Of a DNA stretch of 64,000 bases, positions 53,379 through 61,693 are shown in pieces. This stretch comes from Paenibacillus sp. SZ31. GTDB taxonomy: Bacteria; Bacillota; Bacilli; Paenibacillales; Paenibacillaceae. The stretch lies in contig NZ_JABBEA010000006.1 in assembly GCF_012912005.1 (NCBI RefSeq), forward strand, positions 243,662 through 307,661. The letters run 5' to 3'. The first letter of the stretch is position 1. Every line of letters starts with the position of its first letter. A program made the translations under genes and the position numbers. The notes under the pieces were generated by a model. The model ran no database searches. It was not told where the DNA came from and was given only the letters and a program-made list of their open reading frames with translations.

Positions 53379-55060
53379 GATGCATTCCACTTTCTCTTTG
53401 AATTCAGCAGTTCGATTCCCAGCAGCATCAGCACCGTCATACCTACAGTCACCACGGCCATCGCCATTCCCAGTGATACCTGACCTTGTTCAAACTGGGC
53501 AAAAATATACGTAGCCGACGTCTGCATCGACGGCGGAAGAATCAATAACGAACCTACCAGCTCCCGGGTAGCAATCGTAAAGGTCATCATCCAACCCGCC
53601 AACATGCCGGGCAGGATCAGCGGGATCAGGATACGCCGCAGAATGTACAGCGGCTTCCCGCCAAATACTTGCCCAGCCTGGAACAACGTTCCGTCAATCT
53701 GGGTAAAGCTCGATTTTACATACTGCACGGTGTAAGGTAAGAAGAGAACAACGTACGTGAGAACAACCATACCGTAGGTGTTATATAACGTGACTGGCAT
53801 CCAAGGTGAGTTCCAGAAAAGAATCAGACCCACGACCATCACGATGCCCGGCACCGTATTAGGCAACAGACTGAACAAGTCAATCACACGCTGCATGAAT
53901 GAAGAAGATCTGCCGATCGCCAGCGCAAACCCGGTTCCGATAATAACGGCAACGGTGGAAGCCGCGAGAGATAGTCCCAGACTGTTCCCGATTGCCTTCA
54001 TGCTCACCGATCCCCAAGATAACAGCTCCTTATAATGATCCAGTGTCAGGTTATCAAAAGCGAGTCCCGATCCCCGTAGCTTCATGGTCGAAGCGGCGAT
54101 GATGGAGAAATACGGGATACCTATCGACAGGATCAACAGGATCGCAAGATACACCCCGCACAACCATCCTGCTCCGCCACGAAGGGAATATCGCTTCGAA
54201 CGTTGCCCTTTGCCACCTACCAGACGATACGTGAACTTTCGACTCATGGCAGACTGCATATACCACATTACCAGACAGACGGACAGCAGCACCGATGCCA
54301 GCGAAGTCGCCTTACCGAAGTCAATCGGCCAACTGGATATGTACTTATGGATCTCGGAGGTCATGACATAATAGCCAATCTTGCGTCCGAAGGTCGCCGG
54401 TGTTCCGAATTCCGCAATCGTTTTGACAAAGACCAGCATGATGCCCATGCCGTAAGACGACAACAACAGGGGTAAAATAATGCGTCTGAAACGGTACCCC
54501 GCACGTGCACCGTGCACAGCTCCCGCTTCTTCCAGATTGCCACCGATGCGGATCAATGCATCCCGAAGCAGCAGATACAGGAATGGGAACAAGTGTAAGC
54601 TCATGATGAGCACCATGCCCCAGAAGCTGAAGAACAGCTCACTCCAGCCTGCTGATGAAGGCACCCATTGCTGCAGGTATCCCCCTTTTTGCATAAACAG
54701 AATCCAGCCCATTGATCCGATATACGGCGGAGTCATGAACGGGATCATCAGGATCACATCCACCCAGCGATGCTCCCCCATTCGGGTCTTCGCCATCATC
54801 CAGGCAAGCGGTAGCGCCAGCAGTGTGGTTACCGCTACAACGCAGATGCCAAGCCAGACGGAATTCAGCAACACACCTGATAGATGATGACCTGTAATCG
54901 TGCGAATCGGAGCCATCCAGTCCCACTGTCCATCCGGATACACACTTTGCCAGAAGATCAGCAAGAGCGGCATGCCAATGCTTATAGTCAGCAGAAAGAG
55001 GGCCAGAATCACGCCCACTCTCCGAAAAATTCGGTTGTTGTCCATTACAACAGGTTTCAC
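53375..55060 (-). CDS. ABC transporter permease, FbpB/SfuB type
   Basis: A fused double permease of 561 residues with about twelve membrane helices and two EAA loops (L-E-E-A-G-A-V-H-G-A-R-A-G-Y-R in the first half, L-F-Q-A-G-Q-V-F-G-G-K-P in the second). One protein thus supplies both channel halves. Homologues import Fe3+ or, in some cases, sugar phosphates and phosphonates. GTG at 55060 is preferred: GAGGTGAACGTA stands before it, while the GTG at 55069 lies inside that site. It sits between the binding-protein gene and the coupled metallohydrolase gene. Confidence 0.88.
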   Translation of the reverse strand: MKPVVMDNNRIFRRVGVILALFLLTISIGMPLLLIFWQSVYPDGQWDWMAPIRTITGHHLSGVLLNSVWLGICVVAVTTLLALPLAWMMAKTRMGEHRWVDVILMIPFMTPPYIGSMGWILFMQKGGYLQQWVPSSAGWSELFFSFWGMVLIMSLHLFPFLYLLLRDALIRIGGNLEEAGAVHGARAGYRFRRIILPLLLSSYGMGIMLVFVKTIAEFGTPATFGRKIGYYVMTSEIHKYISSWPIDFGKATSLASVLLSVCLVMWYMQSAMSRKFTYRLVGGKGQRSKRYSLRGGAGWLCGVYLAILLILSIGIPYFSIIAASTMKLRGSGLAFDNLTLDHYKELLSWGSVSMKAIGNSLGLSLAASTVAVIIGTGFALAIGRSSSFMQRVIDLFSLLPNTVPGIVMVVGLILFWNSPWMPVTLYNTYGMVVLTYVVLFLPYTVQYVKSSFTQIDGTLFQAGQVFGGKPLYILRRILIPLILPGMLAGWMMTFTIATRELVGSLLILPPSMQTSATYIFAQFEQGQVSLGMAMAVVTVGMTVLMLLGIELLNSKRKWNAS

Positions 55061-55133
55061 TACGTTCACCTCACATGACTTTCCACAGACAGCAGGTATT
55101 CCTTTTGCCTAAATGTCTTTTTCGTATTGTGTC

Positions 55134-56207
55134 TTACTTAAAAGTCTCGGAAAAACGCGCCGCTGTCTCTTCGCCATGTTCACTCATCCAGTTCCAATCT
55201 ACTTTAAGCTGTGGAATATCCTTCACATTGGCACGGTTGGTCGCCTCAATGTCTTCGCGGCCCGGAATCAGATAAGCATCTGCAACCAGCTTCTGAGCTT
55301 CATCGGACAACAGGTAGTCAATGAACGCTTTGGCATTCTCTACATTTGGACTGGATTTCAGAATCGCTGCCGGTCTTGGGCTGATCACCGTGCCTTCCTC
55401 AGGATATACGATATCCAGGGGTTCACCTTTTGCTTTGGAGGAATACGCCATGTAATCCACACCTGCCGCTACGATGCTTTTAGCACCCGTAATGACCGGA
55501 TCAAGTGCTTCCTGATTGGCACCTGCCATCGCTACACCATTTGCTTTATAGGCACTCAGCAGATCCCATCCTTTTTCACCATTCGCACTCAGGTATCCTG
55601 TGATGAAGTCGAGTGCTGAACCTGATAATGTAGGGTCCGGAATGTTCACTGCATCTTTCCATGCAGGGGTAGCAAGCTCTGCCCAACTTGTCGGTGGTGA
55701 AGATACCAGTTTGGTGTTATACACAATCCCCAGTGCGGAAGCACTGCTGCTGAAATAGTTGCCTTCTGCATCCGACCAATCCTTGTTCAGCTTGTCCGCA
55801 TTGGCTGCGTCCGGGTATGACATAGTCAGTCCATCGGCTTTCAGAGCCTGTGCTGAAGGTAAAGAGGCCAGGATCACAACGTCTGCAACCGGATTGGACT
55901 TCTCTGCTTCCATACGAGCCAGAATTTTGCCTGTCGTTCCCTGGAACATCTCGACTTCAATCCCCGTTTTGTCTGTAAATCCGCTCACGATGTTATCCGC
56001 CAGCTTCTGTGGGCCAGCACTGTACAAGACAAGCTTACCGCCAGCCGGTTTCGTTGTTTCCGCCGCCGCTGCTGTGTTTCCTTCACCTGCGGGTTGTGCT
56101 GCGTTGCCTGTGGTCGAGTTCCCTGTACTACATCCGAACAAACTGATACTCATTACCGCAGTTAATAACAACATTGCACTCTTTTTCCCTGTTTTCATAC
56201 CCAACAT
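55134..56207 (-). CDS. ABC transporter substrate-binding lipoprotein, Fe3+/organophosphate type
   Basis: A lipoprotein of 357 residues with lipobox L-F-G-C (Cys26), an Ala/Gly/Thr-rich linker and a family 1-type binding fold (G-K-L-V-L-Y-S-A-G-P-Q-K, then F-Q-G-T-T-G-K-I-L-A-R-M-E-A-E). The motif I-V-Y-P-E-E-G-T-V-I-S-P-R-P-A-A-I is common to FbpA-like proteins and to AfuA-type sugar-phosphate binders. The adjacent tyrosine pair that holds Fe3+ in classical FbpA is not seen, and no Fur box was found upstream, so an organophosphate or phosphonate ligand is at least as likely as iron. AAGGGAG precedes the ATG. Confidence 0.85.
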   Translation of the reverse strand: MLGMKTGKKSAMLLLTAVMSISLFGCSTGNSTTGNAAQPAGEGNTAAAAETTKPAGGKLVLYSAGPQKLADNIVSGFTDKTGIEVEMFQGTTGKILARMEAEKSNPVADVVILASLPSAQALKADGLTMSYPDAANADKLNKDWSDAEGNYFSSSASALGIVYNTKLVSSPPTSWAELATPAWKDAVNIPDPTLSGSALDFITGYLSANGEKGWDLLSAYKANGVAMAGANQEALDPVITGAKSIVAAGVDYMAYSSKAKGEPLDIVYPEEGTVISPRPAAILKSSPNVENAKAFIDYLLSDEAQKLVADAYLIPGREDIEATNRANVKDIPQLKVDWNWMSEHGEETAARFSETFK

Positions 56208-56248
56208 ATTAGTCCATCTCCCTTGGTTTCTGTTTGATTTTCACTACT

Positions 56249-57265
56249 TTAATTGACCGCTGCTATAACTTCTCTGCGCTTCACACTCGGGTTGTCATAA
56301 CCATCCATTCGGCATATCCGCTCGGGAGCTACATGAAGCTGAACCCGCTCTCCCACACGCACTCTTTGATTCATATAAGCTGTCCATACGCCCAGCCCTT
56401 CCATCTGCACTCGCACTTCGTAACGCTCACCTACATAGCTGACGCTGAGTACAGTCCCCGGGTAACACAGATCATCATGACCTGTTTTGTTCCAGGTGAC
56501 ATGCTCCGGACGAACCATCGACTGATTAGGCGTGAGCCAGTTGGACTTTCCGATAAACGAAGCGACATACGGATCACTTGGCGCAGAGTAGATCGTTTCC
56601 GGACTTCCCTTTTGCAAGATCCGCCCCTTCTGCATCACCACAATCTCATCTGACATCGACATCGCTTCAATCTGATCATGTGTGACGTACAGCGCAGTCA
56701 GTCCCATATCCCGAACCAGCGACATCATCTCAATCCGCATCTCTTCCCGGAGTACAGCATCCAGTGCACTCAGTGGCTCATCGAACAGGATCACACCAGG
56801 TCTGACCGCTACGGCTCTGGCAAAAGCAACCCGTTGCTGCTGTCCACCAGACAGCTGATGAGGATATCGATCTTCCATGCCTTGCAGGCGAACCATACCA
56901 AGTGCTTCATTCACCTTTTGCCGCAGGTCGGATTTCTGTTTTCCGGCCTTTAGGCCAAACGCTACATTTTCGTATACGGTCATATGCGGCCATAATGCAA
57001 AATCCTGAAACACCATGCCCAGATTACGCTTGTGTGTCGGTATATCAATCCGCTTCGCCGCAGAGTAGATACACTGACCATCTGCACGAATCTCCCCCGC
57101 GTCCGGCTGTTCCAGCCCGGCCAACATGCGGAGCAGTGTTGTTTTGCCACAGCCCGATGGGCCGAGCAGTGTCGTGAACTTTCCATGTTCAAGCGTTAGA
57201 TCTGTTGGCAGCAGTGCGGGTGTTTGATTAAATGATTTTTGAATTCCTGTCATCTCTAATTTCAT
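56249..57265 (-). CDS. ABC transporter ATP-binding protein, FbpC/PotA type
   Basis: The ATPase subunit, 338 residues. It has Walker A G-P-S-G-C-G-K-T-T, Q-loop F-Q-D-F-A-L-W-P, signature L-S-G-G-Q-Q-Q-R, Walker B V-I-L-F-D-E-P and H-loop V-T-H-D-Q. A C-terminal TOBE-type domain (about 240-338) probably has a regulatory role. ATG at 57265 is preferred because AGGG is too close to the first ATG at 57271. It is the first gene of the order ATPase, binding protein, permease, metallohydrolase. The divergent LysR gene and palindromic repeat copy C lie upstream. Confidence 0.9.
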   Translation of the reverse strand: MKLEMTGIQKSFNQTPALLPTDLTLEHGKFTTLLGPSGCGKTTLLRMLAGLEQPDAGEIRADGQCIYSAAKRIDIPTHKRNLGMVFQDFALWPHMTVYENVAFGLKAGKQKSDLRQKVNEALGMVRLQGMEDRYPHQLSGGQQQRVAFARAVAVRPGVILFDEPLSALDAVLREEMRIEMMSLVRDMGLTALYVTHDQIEAMSMSDEIVVMQKGRILQKGSPETIYSAPSDPYVASFIGKSNWLTPNQSMVRPEHVTWNKTGHDDLCYPGTVLSVSYVGERYEVRVQMEGLGVWTAYMNQRVRVGERVQLHVAPERICRMDGYDNPSVKRREVIAAVN

Positions 57266-57271
57266 AAGCAT

Positions 57272-57632
57272 CCCTGCCTGTCTTCTGTTACTTGATCTCT
57301 TGCACTGTTCTCAGTCTAACGTCCGCTTTCGCGAGTTGTATGTCTTGTATGTAAAATTGGAATTAACTTTTTAGATGAATTCTGTTGATGTTCATAGATT
57401 AAATCTATAGTAGGTGAACTAAATTAATTTTCATGTTGTCGCTCCGATTACAGCACCATCTTCCGATCGCTGTTATCCCCAGATTTCTTATATTTCCTTT
57501 ATAAAGGGAGAAATCCGGGGATAAAGGCGAACGCTCCGCTTCTTCAGATTGGTTCTGTACTCTCCGTCTTTATGAAAAATATTAGATCATCTTATATATT
57601 GGGCTAGTAGAAGTGAGAGGAGTGTTGGGACA
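57272..57632. other. divergent promoter region containing repeat copy C
   Basis: A 361-base non-coding stretch between the ABC operon and the LysR gene. Most of it is occupied by palindromic repeat copy C. I see no Fur box or cre site. The promoters of both directions should lie here or in the repeat edges. Confidence 0.5.
57412..57560. repeat. palindromic intergenic repeat, copy C
   Basis: Starts near GGTGAACTAAA, holds GATTACAG paired with CTGTTATC around CTTCCGATCG, and shares the 18-base CTTCCGATCGCTGTTATC with copy B. A second hairpin follows: ATCCCC-a-GATTTC pairs with GAAATC-c-GGGGAT (57475-57522) around CCTTTATAAAGG. It is longer and more diverged than copies A and B. Confidence 0.7.
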
Positions 57633-58541
57633 TTGAATCTGATCAAATTACAAATTGTTGAGCTGATCGACAAGCATCATCACATGACAAGCGTGGCCGA
57701 GTTACTGGGGATCAAGCAACCTACCGTTACATTTCATATGAAGTCATTGGAGGAAGAGATGGGTGTGCGATTATTCGAATCGCGCAGTGGAAAGACCTTT
57801 CTAACCGAGGCGGGACAAGCTCTACTGCACTATTCTGTCAAAATCAATGCTCTGACCCAAGAGGCTAGGCGGGTAGTGAAGGAATATGACAGCCTCTATC
57901 GGGGTACCCTGCACATTGGGGCAAGCTATGTACCAGCTACATATCTGCTGCCCGCCATGCTCAACACCTTTTCTCAGGAGTTCCCGGGCATCCGTATCGT
58001 CTTATCCGTCAAACCATCACCTGTTATTCGCGAAATGTTAATTCGTCATCAGATTGATCTGGGGGTGATCTCTTCCGAGCCGTTTGTTGGACCTGCCCTG
58101 CAAGCCGAGACGTTGTGTGAAGATGACTTGGTATTAATCTGCTCTCCGCAGCATGGTTTGGCCCAGAAGGATGCATTAACACCCGATCATATCGCACAGA
58201 TTCCTTTTGCCTTACATGGCAATGAATCCAGTACTCGACGGTTGACCAATCAATGGCTCGCGCAACATGACATTCGTTTGCGGAGCACCGTGGAGATGGA
58301 TTCCCTGGAAGCGATCAAACAGCTCGTGTTAATCGGAGGGCATGTCTCATTCATGTCTCGGATGGCGGTACAGTGGGAGGAACAGCAGGGGCTCATTCAA
58401 GTTCTTCCCATTCCAGGAGAGCAAGCGCCGCGCCATATCTATACGGTACATAACAAGGACCGCCACCCTTCCGTTCAGGTAAACCGCTTCAAAGAAGTGC
58501 TGCGAGAGGTGAGTCACGGCTTCCCCATTTTCCATGGCTGA
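57633..58541 (+). CDS. LysR-family regulator (CysB/YwbI-like)
   Basis: A LysR-type regulator of 302 residues with a winged helix-turn-helix (M-T-S-V-A-E-L-L-G-I-K-Q-P-T-V-T-F-H-M-K-S-L) and a two-lobed effector domain (about 90-295). The start is a TTG at 57633, with GAGGAGTG upstream at a rather long distance. It is divergent from the ABC/metallohydrolase operon and is the obvious candidate to control it; if so its effector may report the transported compound. This link is inferred from position alone. Confidence 0.87.
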   Translation: MNLIKLQIVELIDKHHHMTSVAELLGIKQPTVTFHMKSLEEEMGVRLFESRSGKTFLTEAGQALLHYSVKINALTQEARRVVKEYDSLYRGTLHIGASYVPATYLLPAMLNTFSQEFPGIRIVLSVKPSPVIREMLIRHQIDLGVISSEPFVGPALQAETLCEDDLVLICSPQHGLAQKDALTPDHIAQIPFALHGNESSTRRLTNQWLAQHDIRLRSTVEMDSLEAIKQLVLIGGHVSFMSRMAVQWEEQQGLIQVLPIPGEQAPRHIYTVHNKDRHPSVQVNRFKEVLREVSHGFPIFHG

Positions 58542-58680
58542 TTGCCCTGATCCGCTATAAACTATCGTTTGCCATTCATCAAATCTATGCAGGGTTAACG
58601 CAATGTGCGCTCCCCTTTAATCGCTTTCATATATTCGGGCGATAAAGTGAGTCTGTACGTAATCCAGATTAGGAGAGTGA

Positions 58681-59547
58681 TTGGTTTTGAAAAAGTGGAA
58701 AAAGGTAACTGCCTCATTGATGCTGAGCATCGTAACATTGGGAAGTGGAATGACATTTGTGGGAGCACCACAGGCTTCTGCTGCTGCCAATGCCGTTCCT
58801 GCTTATGAAGTAAAGTTTCTGGCCAAGCCGGAACTTGTATTGAATACAGATGGGACACCACGCAGTGAAGTGATTCAGACACTCGGACTGAATTCCACGC
58901 CAAGAAATATCAACGTAGAGTACTTCGACACCAATGCTCTCGGATTGGATCAACAAGGATGGAACGTTCGTTTTCGCAAAAAAGATGACAAGAATAACTA
59001 CGAATTGACTTATAAAAAACGCTACCCTGTAATCAATGGCGACATCAACGCAGCGCTGACTCTGGCTAACCAAGAGGGATTTGATAAATCGGATGATAAT
59101 TACGAGGCTGAGATTGATTGGGGATATGGCAAACAAACGCTGAGCTTCTCCAATACCAAAAAAGTCGATACCAAAGCGACAGGTGTTCAACTTCCTTCGC
59201 AGCAAGATGCCCTGAACATGTTACTGGACAAGCTTCCGGGCAAATTGAAAAACTGGACTTCCTCCAACTGGGGCAAACAGCAGCTTACACAATCCCGTGC
59301 TTATGGTCCGGTAACGTTCCAACGATATGAAGGTACATGGAATGGTCAAGAGCTTACATTTGAAGTATGGCCGATCCGCAACGCAGCAGGTACAGGTATT
59401 GAGAATATCGTAGAGGTCTCTTTCAAAACCGATGATGCTGTAGCCGTATCCGGACTGCGTACTCAACTGCTGCAATTGCTGGAGAACAACAACTGGCTGA
59501 TTCCTGCCGATGGTTTGAAAACACAGACGATTCTGGAAAGATACTAA
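58681..59547 (+). CDS. secreted CYTH-like protein
   Basis: An exported protein of 288 residues. The basic N-terminus and hydrophobic segment end near P-Q-A-S-A-A-A. The mature part has the CYTH (adenylate cyclase/thiamine-triphosphatase) pattern: Y-E-V-K-F-L-A-K-P early, then I-N-V-E-Y-F-D-T-N-A-L-G-L, the basic strand W-N-V-R-F-R-K-K, E-L-T-Y-K-K-R-Y-P and an acidic strand near Y-E-A-E-I-D-W. CYTH enzymes bind triphosphates in a tunnel with metal and are nearly always cytosolic, so export is odd. The start is TTG at 58681 or 58687, after AGGAGAG. Its substrate outside the cell is unknown; polyphosphate is possible. Confidence 0.7.
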   Translation: MVLKKWKKVTASLMLSIVTLGSGMTFVGAPQASAAANAVPAYEVKFLAKPELVLNTDGTPRSEVIQTLGLNSTPRNINVEYFDTNALGLDQQGWNVRFRKKDDKNNYELTYKKRYPVINGDINAALTLANQEGFDKSDDNYEAEIDWGYGKQTLSFSNTKKVDTKATGVQLPSQQDALNMLLDKLPGKLKNWTSSNWGKQQLTQSRAYGPVTFQRYEGTWNGQELTFEVWPIRNAAGTGIENIVEVSFKTDDAVAVSGLRTQLLQLLENNNWLIPADGLKTQTILERY

Positions 59548-59562
59548 TCGCTAGCTCTAATT

Positions 59563-59617
59563 AAAAAGACAAGTTCCTCTTGCTGCGGACATCGTAGGAG
59601 AGGGCTTGTCTTTTTTT
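59563..59617 (+). terminator. terminator of the CYTH-like gene
   Basis: AAAAGACAAG and CTTGTCTTTT form the stem, with an inner CCTCT/AGGAG pair, and seven Ts follow. The remaining bases up to 59854 show nothing that I recognise. Confidence 0.88.
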
Positions 59618-59854
59618 GCGTATGAATTAAATGATCTGTTATTTAAGTAATTCTACAATTAACATCAGTTGAGATTTTACTGGTTATTCGCTCAACGGTT
59701 TAGATGATGCGAACTATGTATTGGCTATTTTCCAACTCGGTAACCTGTTTAATTCAATTTATAGTGGAGAGTTACGCGGTTCAATAATCAGAATTCGCTA
59801 AATCATTTCATATTATCATATGGACTTCTTATTTGTATGACAATATGCGATAAT

Positions 59855-59869
59855 TGATAATGATTCTCA
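59855..59869. promoter_or_regulatory. Fur box of the second siderophore regulator
   Basis: TGATAATGATTCTCA matches the Fur consensus at all but one fixed position. It lies 48 bases before the GTG start of the AraC-type regulator. Confidence 0.82.
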
Positions 59870-59916
59870 AATACATCATATGTAATGTTACTATTGCAAG
59901 TTAAGGAGGGATTCTG

Positions 59917-61599
59917 GTGACTTTGCAAGTCTTTCCACTAATATCTAACGGTGACCATACCCGTGACCTATATGCAAGATTCAAGACATCCGAAGTTCTC
60001 GATCAAGCGTCTTTTCTTCCACCATTCGTATTAACGGACTCACATCTTTTGCTCATCTGTACTGGCGGTGAAGCCAATATCCGTATTGGGCATAGGCAAA
60101 ATCATGCCACACTCGGCAAGATGTATCTAATCCTGCCAGGAACAGCCATAGAATATACACCGGATGAAATTCATACTTTACAGGGACTCGCGATATATTT
60201 TGATCTGTTAAAACCCATTTCAGATATCAATAAAGCTACTTCCGGATCTACTGTAATGGAGGTATACCAAAAAGGGTTACTTCGTTCGGCTTATGCCGAT
60301 GAGTTACCGCATGAACTTTTTCAGGAATGTACCAGAATTGCCTCACAGCTCCATGAATGCATCTCTGTACCTCAAGAAAATCGTCCATTTCGTATTCAGA
60401 CTTTGATGCATGAGTTGTTAGCCCAGGTGTATGCTCCGCCCAAAGAGAGTACACTAGGGGATTCGGAGCATATCTCTGCTTTGGATCAAACGCTTGAACT
60501 TATTGAGCTTGGATATGCTGAGCATCTTTCTCGTGAAGTTCTTGCCGGAGTGGCAGGCATGAGTGTATGGCACTATTCGCGGGTATTCAAAAACCGCACT
60601 GGCATAAGTCCCATGGAATACGTGAATAGCATCCGCATGGACCGGGCCAAAGAGATGCTGCTCGTCCCCGGCCAAACCATCAAGCATATCGCCTCACAGG
60701 TTGGTTTTCAGGACGAGTTTTACTTTAGCCGCAAATTCAAAAAATATGTTGGCGTGTCTCCCTCTACCTATCAACGACAGAAACGCAGTAAAATCGCTGC
60801 CCTTTCCTTCGGAACGACTGGCCACCTGCTGGCATTACAGATCATCCCCCATGCGGCATTGATCGATAACCTAAGGGATCAACACAGGAATCTGTTTTTC
60901 TCGAATATCCCTTATCATCTGGGACGTAGCAAACGCATGAATCCTCGTATCTGGCAAACCAACGTTGAGTTGTTGATGCAAGCGAGCCCAGACCTCATAC
61001 TCTGTAACGAGTACGAAGCCCATACGTTAAAAAGAACGCTGCAGCGAATTGCACCTACCATCGTTATTCCATGGAAAGGATTGAGCTGGCGGGAACATTT
61101 CGTACAAGTTGCCTCCATTGTGGGACAGCAACAAGATGCTCAGCAATGGTTGGAGCAGTATGATGACAAAGTAACCCATGCTAAAGAGCAGCTTACTCAT
61201 CTAATCGGTAAGGATACGGTCTCCATCATTCATATCATGATGGGTCATCTGTTAATCTACGGGCGACGCAATGGGGGTGCTGTTCTATATAACGACCTGG
61301 GCGTGTCCCCTTCACACGATCTGCTTCCAGGACAAGTCTATCGTGCATTGGATGAACAGGAGTTGCCTCAAATGGTTGGAGATCGCATGTTACTGATTGT
61401 GGACCAGGACTCCGAATCCCAGCAACGTTGGCATAAGCTACAACATACTCAGCTATGGCAAGATTTGATGCCCGTGCAGAACCAACAAGTATATCTGCTA
61501 GATGAAATGCCTTGGCTGGATTATTCACCATATGCCCATGATCAGATCATCGATGAAACCATCAAACTTTTTGGTAGCACTCAGCACATTAATCCATGA
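59917..61599 (+). CDS. AraC regulator fused to a siderophore-binding domain, second copy
   Basis: The paralogue of the regulator at 14.6 kb, 560 residues, with the same plan: an N-terminal cupin-like part, the double AraC helix-turn-helix (about 195-290; Y-A-E-H-L-S-R-E-V-L-A-G-V-A-G-M-S, then I-K-H-I-A-S-Q-V-G-F-Q-D-E-F-Y-F-S-R-K-F-K) and a C-terminal FeuA-type binding domain without a signal peptide. GTG at 59917 follows AAGGAGGG. Unlike the first copy it has a Fur box directly upstream of itself. It is expected to activate the binding-protein gene that follows when its ferric siderophore enters the cell. Confidence 0.9.
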   Translation: MTLQVFPLISNGDHTRDLYARFKTSEVLDQASFLPPFVLTDSHLLLICTGGEANIRIGHRQNHATLGKMYLILPGTAIEYTPDEIHTLQGLAIYFDLLKPISDINKATSGSTVMEVYQKGLLRSAYADELPHELFQECTRIASQLHECISVPQENRPFRIQTLMHELLAQVYAPPKESTLGDSEHISALDQTLELIELGYAEHLSREVLAGVAGMSVWHYSRVFKNRTGISPMEYVNSIRMDRAKEMLLVPGQTIKHIASQVGFQDEFYFSRKFKKYVGVSPSTYQRQKRSKIAALSFGTTGHLLALQIIPHAALIDNLRDQHRNLFFSNIPYHLGRSKRMNPRIWQTNVELLMQASPDLILCNEYEAHTLKRTLQRIAPTIVIPWKGLSWREHFVQVASIVGQQQDAQQWLEQYDDKVTHAKEQLTHLIGKDTVSIIHIMMGHLLIYGRRNGGAVLYNDLGVSPSHDLLPGQVYRALDEQELPQMVGDRMLLIVDQDSESQQRWHKLQHTQLWQDLMPVQNQQVYLLDEMPWLDYSPYAHDQIIDETIKLFGSTQHINP

Positions 61600-61659
61600 C
61601 TGAATAGCACAGAAGGCTATGTCTCCCCCAACATGAGACCGCTACAATATAAAGTGTAC

Positions 61660-61674
61660 TGAGAATCAATATCA
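61660..61674. promoter_or_regulatory. Fur box of the second siderophore-binding gene
   Basis: TGAGAATCAATATCA has two differences from the Fur consensus. A TACAAT lies 12 bases upstream (61643-61648), so the site covers the expected transcription start. Confidence 0.7.
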
Positions 61675-61693
61675 TTAGAAACACAGGGGGATT

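Noticed and set aside
58595..58903. Minus-strand frame overlapping the start of the CYTH-like gene
   Set aside because: No ribosome binding site was seen and it covers the antisense of a clear signal-peptide coding region. The protein-like ending is probably chance.
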